Below are positions 44,101-56,100 of a stretch of 64,000 nucleotides of DNA, in pieces. The stretch is taken from contig OX637337.1 in assembly GCA_951799405.1 (NCBI GenBank), positions 16,304,347 through 16,368,346 of the forward strand. Reading direction: 5' to 3'. The stretch is from Agapetus fuscipes (Eukaryota; Arthropoda; Insecta; Trichoptera; Glossosomatidae). The translations under genes were made by a program, and so were the position numbers. Within the stretch, counting starts at the first letter, position 1. Each line of letters begins with the position of its first letter. Below the pieces are notes generated by a model. That model did no database searches. It was not told the DNA's origin and saw nothing but the letters and a program-made list of their open reading frames with translations.

Positions 44101-47100
44101 ACAGAATATTTTATACTAAGGGCACTGGTCTTGATAGGCCACAGCAACCGCTGCCTGTCCGACGCCTTTCTGCTCCAATTCCTCACTCCTACTGCACAGC
44201 AGTCAGCCACCATTTCGTCTAGCCTCCTTAGTAGATGAATCCACTAGGTGAGGAGCTATCAAAAGTGAATTCTCCTTTTAAAAAGGGGAAAACAAACAGA
44301 TCATCTATTAAATCAAATACTTTGTGAATAACACTGTTACACTTTTCCATTGATGCGCCACTATCTAGTAATAAAGGCCCTGTCTGCCACCCTTTTTGGA
44401 TCCCTTGACATAACTCAATCCAACGCGCTTATTAGCTGGTGTTCGGCAGTGCACTGGCTATAGTATAATTGTAATAAACAGTGTGTTTTTGTGTAAATCA
44501 TTGTCTCTCTGAATTGTAACTGTGAAGACTTGGAATTTTGCAAGCATGTTGAAGTAAAAAAAAAATGGCAGCAAGTAAAACCAAGTCGTACCACCATATA
44601 ACTAAGGCTACTATTTTATGTGTTTTCAGATTTGTCTCCTTCGACACCCTGGGCCACAAGCTCATCACGGGCATAAGCGTTTGGGCCGAGGGCGCGCCCA
44701 CATGGGGGGGGGCCGCCTCCCTCTCAGGGGGAGGACTGAGTCCCCCCCACGCCCCACCCCCCGCCCCTGGGGACCAGCTTTCCACCTACCACCAGCTGCT
44801 GCAGCGCTACGACAGTCTGGTGCGCAACTACCACAACCTCTACCTGGCCAGGACGCACCTCACCAACACGGTAACTTTTCCTGCTTCTTCTTAATCCTGT
44901 TTCTTATTGCTGAAGGTTGTGACCCTTGCGGAAGCAACCACTCTTATGTGTATGCTGCTGTTTTTACTTGATCGGTCCATGGTGTGGGGATCTTTCTCTC
45001 TTCTCTTCCAAGCTACTGACCACAACCAGTCATTCCAGGCTATCCTGATTGCCACGGACGTGTTGGAACAATTGAAGAATACGGCATATACATACACTGG
45101 CTAGATTCAAGCCATCCAAGTCACACCCCTGTCTTTCCATATTTTGTTTTACTTAAAAATGACATGTATGGCAATGGCAACATTGTGGCACTCACAATCA
45201 CATACAGCAGGTGGAGCCAAGTCAAGTTCCACCAAATAATGAGAATTTGATGCTGGTTCTAAATGATAGAAATATTACTATGCATGGTTGAGTGAGCTAT
45301 TTAAGGAAAATCTGCCAGAGTGGCAAGCCATCCAGGAACAAGGATTCGACTCAAGGATTATCATAAGGGACTCACCAAATTCCAGCATTGATCTGCTTCA
45401 AATATTTTGTGTATCTTATTTCCTGTCGATCGCATGCACTGTGAATGACAGTCTTTGGAAAAATTTGGGTATGTCCATTGGCACTATCAGTGTTAAACTT
45501 TAGCACGGGGTATCAGCAGTGGCGTGACTATCTTACAAGCTAAAAAGCTAAGCATGCGTACCCTCAGAAATGAAAATAATGAATATTTTTGAGTAGATTA
45601 AAGATATATATCAATGTTTGTGCTTCTGCCTTCTGTGAGGTCTCTGTTTTTCAAACGTGATTGAGAATTGTATACCTGTCTTTGTTTAACGTATGAAAAA
45701 GCTTGATCTCTGTAAGTTTGTATGAAGATAGTCGCTTAAGCTCTTTTAATTCTAAATGAAAACCTACATTCACTGATTGTGCTTGGAGCTGTGGCTTGGA
45801 GTACGCATGATAATAATATTGAGATACGCTAGTCCGGTCGATAGCTCAGGTGGTAGAGTGCTTGCATTCCATGCCGAAAGCTCGGGTTCGAATCCCACCG
45901 AGGGTGTCAGAAATGATTTCCCGTTTCGGTGTTTATTTCAAACCCCAAAATAAAATACCGGCAAGGTTTACTCAGCCTTCACAAGAAATGAGTACCAGCA
46001 CTTTCGGGAGCTGGGAAACCTCCACTTCAACTGAAGTGGTTGGCGTAAGGCCGGCCCCCTTACCTGTAAAAATAAATAGGCTCAACTCGCCACATGCGAC
46101 CCCTTCGGGGATAACGCGGCAAGAAGTTACACTATATGTGTAGCTTAGTTGCGTTTGCGTTGCTAAGCTTTTCGTCGATTAAATTTTACGATTCCAGACT
46201 GAAGCTGTTTACAGATTTATGAATGACTTATGTATTGTATTTTAAAAACACTGTCGCGTCAGGTTCAATATCAATATCAAAATAAATAACTTATTCCTTG
46301 TTTGCGATCGAGAATCCGTTTTTTTTTATAGTATACAATGAATTCCTGTGAAAATATAGTTGTGCCTTGTAAGGATCTTAAGTATGTAAAGATTTATTGA
46401 TTAATCCAAAATCGAAGTCTGAAGAGATTAAGAAACACTGAGGAAAGAAACAAAGGGGTAAGATTTATTATTTGTGGTTTAGTGCAACTTTAATTATCCA
46501 GCATGCACATTGAAGAAATCGTAGGCACGCCACTGGGTATCAGCCTCATGAAAACCTTATAGTCAAGGGAAAAAAATGAAATACTTTACTAAGGATATAA
46601 GAAAATCTGTCAATAAAAGTTTATAATGTTAAAGTAATTCTAAGTACTATTATGCAATGCTTGCAGACTGATCGAGGAACAGACCCCATGGAAGTGGAGC
46701 AGAACCCTCAGCATGCTGCCCCTACTTCTGCTGCTGCTGCTGCCGTGGGGAGCAGTGAAGCAAGACCTGCCTCCAGTCAGGCCAACACCTCTACTGAGAG
46801 GTGACCCCACAATAAAGACTCCATTGTATGGATATGACCTTGAGATTTGAGCTCTTGGCTGCTCCAATTCCCTGTATAGTCGCATCATTAGATACACACT
46901 AATTTTGGGGGCTGTGCTTTCTTGTTACGTTCTCAATGGATCGGAACAGACTAGGAACAGGCAAAAACTGTTTGTGTCTTTAAAGGAGCACTAAAGACTC
47001 ATGGTTGCGAAAAATCTTATCCTCGATTTGAGATGGCGTTAGAGAGGTGTGACCATGGAGTTATAATATAGGGGAGCGGTAACTAAAGTACTGAATTGGT

Positions 47101-50100
47101 ACATACTTGTTCCCTCTTGCGCTCCTCTTGTGTCAAACGTTGCAGTGGTACCCCGAATGTACGGCGGCAACAATTACAAATATAACGCATAAAATATCAC
47201 AATGGTTATAATGAAATGAGTGATAAAATTAAAATATGATTATACACTTTGAAAATATAAAATACTGGCATCAATTTTGGCGATCACAATATTTATAACG
47301 CGTGTTATCTGTCCACTTTAGCTATTTCCGGTCAAATCGGCAGTCATTTTTTGCAATGCTACCAACATTCAAGATTTTTTTTTTGGGGTTTAGTTGAGTT
47401 ATTTGTACAAACAAAAATGCAACTGCGAAGTTCTTTGTTCTCTTTCTAACTAATGACCATTTTCGTAAGTAAGTTGAGACAGATATATGTGTCTATTTTC
47501 GTTAAAATAACTTCTTGTCCACAGATGTTATTAGTCAATGGGTGTGACATACACAAAAATGGTGCTCTTTAATTATATGTGCATTCTAAATAAATAGTCT
47601 CGTGCTTCTTTCAACATGCACACTTATTATGCTGAATTTAATATTGGAAATTATCCTTTGTGAGCTTTGAGCAACATATGTAGCTCAAAAACATACATAA
47701 TACACAAAACATATTATAAAATTATTATGTACAGATGATTTTCTAAGCTATCATGTTTTTGTTTTGTTTGCAGCAATGACATGGCAGGCCCCAGTGCCCC
47801 TTCTATTCCCCCCGCCCCAGTCCCCCCACCAGTCCCACCTCCGGTCCCTCGGTCCTTCCAGAACCTCATCGCCAGGCACATCTCTGCGTTCCAACCCACT
47901 CCTCAAATGATCATCAACAACATTGTCAACAACATGTCACCTCCCCTACCAGTCCACGCTTCGTCACTCCTTCCACCGGGGCCCGCGCCACCCCCTCCAA
48001 ACTTTGTGATGTTTGACGGATCGGTTGCTGCGCCTCGAGAATTAGAAGCTGCCGAATCTCTCGCAAACTTAATGCCACCTCGACCACCTTTACCGGCAAT
48101 GCCGGCCCCTCCGAGACCTCCAAGTCCTCCTCCTCTACCGCGCTGGCTTCGAAGACCTCTCTGGTATCCACCCTCACCCAATCACTTCCGAAGGGAGATG
48201 ATAATCTCTCTGAATCACTTGCAGAGCTTCATGGAAAACTCAATAGAAGAAACGCTGAGCTTTTGGGAGGATTACGACACACAACTGCTTAGATCTCGCA
48301 ATGCGCAATCTCCTGTCGGCACTCCGAGAAGTGGGGAAACTGAAAATAGAAATGCACCTAGTACGAGTACTTCTGAACCTACAACGAGCGCTCACTCTTC
48401 TAATTCTGCTCCGAGTACGCCTACGGCCAGCTTAGATGAAGCGTTTGCTGTTGGCGCTTCGTGGAGAAGAAGCTTGGAATCTGAATCTGATTCACCGACT
48501 TTAGAATACATCAGAAATATTTTGAGGGTGTCTGGAGATAGATTGTTTTCTCTTATAATGGGGGACGAGTCCGCAGCTGGTCCTGGGTTAGTCGGACAGT
48601 TGCACAGTCGAAGAGAACGCTTTTCCCGTACTTCAGACTACATACAACACACCGTCAGATTATTAGCCGCAATGTCTGCAAGGATGAGGCAGGCTGCTTC
48701 AGACAATACTGAAGGCTCAGACAGCGACAGGGAGATGTTCAGTCCCCTTCCAATGCATATCTACAGAACTAGAAACGCAAACGCCCCCGATGCAGCAGAA
48801 AATAACGAAAGCCCGAGAAGACTGTTCCCTGAATTTGATCCACTTGCGACACCGGACAACTTAGATGACAATTATGATGATGATGATACGTGGATTGGAA
48901 GAATAACCTCCCGACCCAGAGATCTTCTTCAAATGGCGAGAATCATGAGAGTGTATGAGTTTGCAAATAACGGAGAAAGGAGAACACCTTCTACAACACA
49001 ACCGACTACCTCCAACACAAATAACAACAATACAACTCCACCTACAACAAATAACAATAACACATCTGAAACTCCGTCGACAAGCGCTCAAACTGCACAA
49101 GAAACTTCTGCATCAAACGAGGCGTTTGCTAGAGTCACTCGAGGTGTGCAAACTATAGAAAGACACACGGAAGCGCTGCGAGCGCTTTGGGAAAACCAAA
49201 CAACACAGCCTCCTCTTTGGCGTCTTCGCAGAATGTGGGAAGATTTGCGACGTGAACTGAACGCTCTCCATCGACCGGTCTTATCAAGGCAGGCCAGCGT
49301 GTACATCCGGAACCCAGTTCTGAGATCTGGTTTTGTAAATATTGGACGGTCTCGCCTAGCAACCGGCAACCGGAACCCTTCCAGACCTCCTAGGCAATCG
49401 GAAACAGGGCAACCTCCTACTAGAAGAGAATCTGCAGAGAGATCTCCCAGATTGGATGTACCAAGCACTTCAACTGGTATTACTCATGCTATAGACGCAG
49501 CCAGGACGGCTGCTAGGATTAGATTTAGAGATGGAGCTGCCAGATCAACTCCTCGCGATCCAAATCAAGCAATTCGAAGGCGAGTGAGGTCCTTGATGTT
49601 GGGAAGGGTTTATAACAGCGGTAATCATCAATTGTGGTTGGGAAGTGGAAGTCAGCGACGCCTTGTTGGTCCAGTTGCGGCTAGAGGTTCTTTCCGGTCG
49701 TTCATGCGACGTCAAGAGGTCGAGCTCACAAGGAATTGCATGCGTTTCCATGCTAGGAGAATCCTGGCCATAATGTTTAACATCATAGTCAGCTGCTTGG
49801 AAGAAACACAACTGGGCGACCAAATAATCAGCATGTTGCGTGCACTCAAGAAAGCCCTTGGACTTACTTGCTTGCTCATCATGTCACAGCATTCACACAG
49901 AACCGCGCAATCAAACGAAGGCCCTGCAACGCCAGAACACAATTTTCTAGAAGTCAACGTATCAAATTCATCAGATTCTGGATTACCACCTTCTAACCAA
50001 AGTGATCCATTACTTCTTTCACCCGTAGAAAGTGCTTCCGCAACAGATTCAAATCCCCTCTCACAACCTGTACCGCACACAGCTCCTTTGTCTTCTGCTT

Positions 50101-53100
50101 CCGCGTTAGTTCCTCCTCCCAAGTCGCCAGGTTGTTGGCGAGCTCGTTTAGCTGTCCAGATATCAGCCGCAAATAGAAACAACTCCAACAACGCCAAGCG
50201 ACGTAAAGAAATGTATCACCAATTGCAGCGAGCCCGTGCCAAACGAGGTGTGAACCCAACTCTCCGCTCCAAGACTGTAAAAACTGAATCTCGTTCATCC
50301 GCATCGGCGTCAAGTAAAACGCAAACGACGCAACTGGTCAAGGACAATGCAGTACCATCTACAAGCGGCACACAAAATAGACTACACGAGATTGTCATCA
50401 TCCCGACAGAAAATCCTTATGACGTTTCCGCATCTGCGAGTTCGGCATCGTCATTATTAAGTGGTTCTGGCTCTCCAGTTAGATCTCCGATGTTACGACA
50501 GATCTTTGTCCCTCGTCGCACCGCAGTAGGACGAGCAACTTTTCGTCGCAGTGCACTAACAAGCGAGTTTGTACGCGAAGTATTGGGTGCATTACGAAGT
50601 TCAGAAGTAAGACGACATCAAGTTAGACAACCGGCTGACGCAGAACCTCCTAGATCTCACCAACCGATCATCTTATCAGTTCGAGGGCCTTCCTATTCGA
50701 ATGCCATGCTGGACGCCATCAGAAGGAGGTCCTATTTGAACAGAGAGATGAGCGGGATGTTTGGGAATGTTGTGGTGCCGATGGTGCAGGTTAACGACAT
50801 CCCTGTGCCGGCGCCTGACGATGTGGAACCTCCTAGGGGCAGAGAACCGGCTGACTACTTCCCTGCATATGTAAGTCATCATTAGTCTTTTATTTTAATT
50901 GTTTTTTTTATGATAGGAAGCATAGTTTATCTACTTGAATCTTCACACTAAATCAGAGGCTATTGACTTATAATATTAGTGAACTCGTAACTATTTTAAT
51001 GCGAATAGATTCTAAATATAAATTGGCATATTGCCGTAAATAAAGAAAAATAAAAATAAAATATTAGTGCAAAAGGAGAGCCTGTATCAAGAAGGTTATG
51101 ACTGGAGGAAATGAAAGAAGTGTGTAAGGACAGAAAGAAATGGCGGTTAATCTGTGATGTTGGCGGCTAGGGTTTTTAAAATTAAAATTTGTTTTCTGTT
51201 GTAATGGAAAATGTTGTAATAAGATGTTGGAATAAAAAATGTTGTAATAAGAAGTGTAATGGGAACGATTGGAAGAATTGCAAGAAATAGGAAACTTACG
51301 AAGAATATGAGATTGGCGGTCCACAATGGTATATTGGTTCCGACATTGATGTATGGAAGTGAGGCGTGGACAGTTAATGAATGTGAGCTGAGTAAAGTAT
51401 GTACGGTTGAAATGGCTTACCTGAGAGCAATGGCTGGAAAAACACTGAATGATAGAGTACGTAATGATTGGGTGATGAACGAGTGTGGTATAAAAGAGAA
51501 TATGAGAATGAAAGTACAAAAAAGTACGATGAGATGGTTCGGACATCTCGAAAGAATGGATGATGAACGACTAACGAAGAAAGTGTACAAAGGAAATGTC
51601 AGAGGAAAGCGCGGAAGGGGAAGGCCGAGGAAAGAATGGTTAGACCAAATAGGTGAGATTGCGAAAGAATGGAACCTGCAGAGTGAAAATAAGAGAAGAG
51701 TATGTATGAAAAAGGTGATGAATATTGAGGAAATGAAAGTGGTTTGTAAGGACAGAAAAAAGTGGAGGCGCATCTGCGGAGGTACCGGCCACCCCTAGTG
51801 GAACGGCGGCAGGATACAGTACAGTTAAGGCTAGTTCGAACAAGGCGACTATTTTAGTCGAGTAGCGAGTTATTTAGTGGTGGGCGGGGCTCTACTCGCT
51901 CGTGAAGCGTTCGCATTACGGTCCAGAACAGTACACAAGTGTGAAGTTCACAAGATGAACAGGCAGCAACACGATTAAATTTGCCGCCATTCATGCATTT
52001 CCGTTTCCCCGCCAAGAGTGAGTCCCTCCAATGGAGCGGCCACTTATGAGCTTGACTCGGACTCGGGCTTCTCCGTGGCCGTCCGGACTCGGGCTTGTCC
52101 GTGGCCGTCCGGACTCGGGCTTGTCCGTGGCTACTCGGCCACACTCGCCCACGGACGGTGGTGGGGGGCGCTACTCGCCTGAAAAAGTAGAGTGAAATGG
52201 ATCGGCTTGACTAAACCATTGACTAAACTACTCGACTAATTTTTTGTGGTTCGCACACGTTTAGCCACTAAATTACTCGCTACTCGACTAAAATAGTCGC
52301 CTTGTGCGAACAAGCCTTTAGTTTTTGATGTCCATACATATTATAATTTAGTGATTTTAAAAATGTAATTTGTCATGTATGTTCCTTGACTTATAGGTTG
52401 GTATGCGGCTGACCACCCATACTGTGAAAAAATGGTTCACTTTGCCAATGTCACCCCTGTCTCAGGGAAGGACGGCAAGAGTTGCAGGGCTTATGTTCAT
52501 TTGAGATGGGGTTTTATAATGTAGGTCCACATGCGGCATGTGTTAGGGCAAAATAATACATGTCTGCTTGTGGGAATGCACTTAATATAAATCTTAAATG
52601 ATTTATATCCTTGCAGCTTAGATTAGATTAGTGTAACGTATCTGAACACAAATTGTCCTTAGTAAGAAAGAGAACAAAGATGCCCCCACTTAAAGATCGC
52701 TTTACTTCAACAAAAAAGTGTGATAGAAGTTAGAAAATTCCTGTTGGCACCACGAAACGTCATCTCTGCGTGGAAAGAGGGTGTTTGCAATAGTGAGGAA
52801 TTTGGTAAAACGTGTATAATTTTGATAGATTACGATAAGCATATTAACAAGGTCCTGATTTCAAGTGCAAAATAAATTTCTATGATTTTACATTTGAATT
52901 TGGAAACATTGGAAATTTTGACTGGTTTCGAAATGAAACCTTTGGAGTTGGGAACAGAGACCAGAGTTGACAGTTTCAGGAAGTTGCATAAGACTCCGTT
53001 CAAATAAAAAATCCCATTGTTTTTCAAAATATGTTTCTTATACTTTAAGGCCTTAGTAAAAAGTGATATTAATGAAAAAAGGCTTACAGAGGCGACCACT

Positions 53101-56100
53101 ACAGGATCATCGCAGTGTATTTGCTGGAAACTATTGTTTTGTCTACTTATTCCAGTATGTTCCTGAAGAGAGACTGCTGGATGTGGGTCCCCCCCACCTG
53201 GGCATGGACTCTCCCTCTCCCATACACCGCATCCAGGTCTGGGACTTCACCAACTATCCGCAGCAGCTGCCTGACATCAGCAACGGTGAGACACACATGC
53301 ACTTCTGTCTTCTCAACCTCCCAAATATTGCATTTCCAACTCCTCCTGTCTACTTCAGCTGTTTTTGAATTTGTAACCACTGAAATATTGCATGTAAAAA
53401 ACATCTCAATCAGGTATGACCATCAATCAACATAAGAGCAATTGATGGAGCAAGAAGACTATGTCCTAGAGCAGGGGTCTTCAACCTTTTTTAGTGCAAG
53501 GGCCAAACATCGATAACTCATCGTCCGAAGGGCCACAACTTTTCACGACACTTTACCACCTTATCAATAAAATAAAAGACATATGTACATAATTTCAAAT
53601 TTTAATAATCTTTATTGGTTGAATAAAGTCAATCTTTATTAGTTAATTAAAGTCAATCAATGTGATTTTTGACATTGTTTATTTTTTACAAGTTTGTCAA
53701 TATTTGTTTTCATTTTTGTGGTTGCAACCCGCAGACTACCTTCCAGATGTGCATCTGTAATTCTCGACCTTGTTGTCGATTTCACATACTTCATACGAGA
53801 AAACAGCTGCTCACACACATATGTGCTCCCAAACAATGAAATCATTTTCATGGCATTTTTTCGGATTTCAGGAAACGAGTTGTGATCGACATATTTTGCA
53901 TAGAAATCAAAAACACCCACGTCGAACTTGTCTTTCAATCCGAATTACACTGCAAATCTATAAGCTCCATCTGAAATTTTTCCGGCATGTCTTCAACGGA
54001 TACACCGAATGGTCGGGCAAAGAGACTGATGTATTTTTCACTCTCTCTGAAGTCAGAAAACCTCGATTGAAACTCTTTTTTGAGTAAATCTACTGCTTCA
54101 ACGTATTTATCCACATCTGTACATTCGCAGCTCTTCAGTTTAGGAAAGTGCGTATACTCTTTTTTCAACAACTGGTTTTTCCATAAATCCAGTTTAAACT
54201 CAAATGCCTCCACAGTGTCCAGCAGGTTGTTGATGAGATTTTCTTTTCCTTGTAGTTTGGTGTTCAAGTCATTGAGGTGCTGCGTGATGTCTGTGAGAAA
54301 TGCAAAGTCGCATAGCCAGTCGGGGTCACTAAATTGTGGAACTGGTTTTCCTTTGGTTTCCATGAATGAGGCGATTTCTGTCTTGAGTTCAAAAACGCGT
54401 TGAAGCATTTTGCCTCTGCTCAGCCAACGAACATCGGAAAAATATGTGACATCACCATATTCCGCATTAATGTCGCGTAAACAATTTTGGAATTCTCTGT
54501 GGTTGAGGCCACGGGATTTAATGAAGTTCACTGTCTTTACGACCACTTTCATCACCTCATCAATATTTGTGGATTGAGCACAAAGATTTTGTTGATGAAT
54601 GATACAATGGTAATGCATCAAAGAAAGATCTTTGTTCTGTTTTTTAATCAAATCCACGAGCCCTTCATTTTTTCCTACCATGGATGGTGCACCGTCTGTT
54701 ACAACTGCAGAAAGGTTTGTCAATTCTAAATTATATCGTCTTAGTACTGTCATCAAGCACTCATAAATATCACATCCTTTTGTAGTTCCTTTCATCGGAA
54801 AAAGAGCAACCATCTCTTCGGTGATGACAAAGTTATTATCAATGCCCCGAATAAATATAGCTAATTGAGCAGTATCGGTTATATCTGTGCTTTCGTCGAG
54901 CGCAACAGAATAGTATACGAACTTCGACGCTCGTTCGTTTAATGAATTTTCTATGTCTATCGCTAACTCTTCAATTCTTCTGGCGACAGTAACACCGGAT
55001 AAACTAACTTTAGAAAAAAGTTGTTTTTGAGAAGGGCACAATACTTCAGCGGCGGCCTCCATACATTCTTTGATAAATTCGCCATCAGTAAACGGTTTTG
55101 ATTTCAAAGCTATTTTTCGGAAATAATGTAGCTCACCTTCATGTTTGCTTCATTTTCAATGTTCTGCTTTTGAAAACTATCTTGCTGTCGTTGAAGCTGA
55201 CTCTTCAGAGCTCTCATTTTATCTTGCCGTAACTGTCCTTTGACTGTCTCAAACTTTGTTGCATGTTTTGTATCGTAATGTCTTTTTAAGTTGTATTCTT
55301 TCATGGCTGTGAGTGATTCATGACATACCAAACAGACAGGTTTTTGATTAACACTGACGAACAAGTACAACTCAGTCCACTTTTCTTGAAACATGCGGTT
55401 TTCTTCACTAAGTTTTCGTTTTTTACCCGACGTATAAGCCATTTTTAATGTCAAAAATGTCCACGATATAACTAAACTTGCGTAACTGCACACCACAGGT
55501 TTTCCGCCTTAAACACGTCAAAACACACCAACTTTGTATCGGCTGCAACTGACTGCAAGACACAGAGTATAGCTGCAAGGTACTGACTCGTGAGACGACG
55601 CGTTCCGCCTTAAATATTTATATGCGCGCTTTCTCGATGTTTCGAGAAAGCACGTGAGAGGTCTGGAAAGGGCGAGAGGCATGTATCGGAAGTGGCGCCG
55701 TCGTGGGCGGACTCACTCCTGCGGCGAGCGAGCGAGACGCACTCATATGTGTGAAAGAGTGGCATTGCAAATGGCGAGTCGTATATCACTCGTAGATATA
55801 TATATATATCGCATATCACGGGGCGCGATATTTTATTTTTTTAGCCTCTGGTGGCCGCGGGCCGCAAGAAATTAGCTGGCGGGCCACATGAGGCCTGCGG
55901 GCCGCGGGTTGAAGACCTTAGTCCTAGAGTCTAGTAAGGTGAAGTCTTGTTGTAATTAGTTTTCAGGCAGCTGTTAATAAGAACCGTCAAATAAAAATCA
56001 TTGTTATTTCTTTACGCAATTAGTTCCGCACGTGAATTGACATAGAAAAAATTGTGTCATCACCCGACCGGGCTGCTAGGGAAAATAAATAGGTTGCTAA

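Larger units (their letters stand above)
51240..52625 (+). mobile_element. RTE-like LINE copy split by a Harbinger MITE
   Basis: ORF2 end (to 51798), 3' UTR from about 52320 (gtttttgatgtccatacata matches the UTR of the 23.5 kb copy) and family A tail (52384-52625). The gap 51828-52317 is a TTA-flanked MITE. Confidence 0.82.

Noticed and set aside
43930..44240. Insect-type SINE beginning tcatcatcatc
   Set aside because: Looks like part of a dispersed repeat, but no second copy in the window and no pol III boxes, so it was left unassigned.
44565..44971. ORFs read in other frames across AMBRA1 exon 5
   Set aside because: The exon frame is fixed by exon 4 (AG|A) and by the WD40 match; the longer alternative frame has no similarity.
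45834..45905. tRNA gene
   Set aside because: A and B boxes are good, but the acceptor stem does not close and the sequence continues into a SINE body shared by at least seven other copies.
49088..50313. Minus-strand ORFs of 106-161 codons
   Set aside because: Shadows of AMBRA1 exon 7 on the opposite strand.
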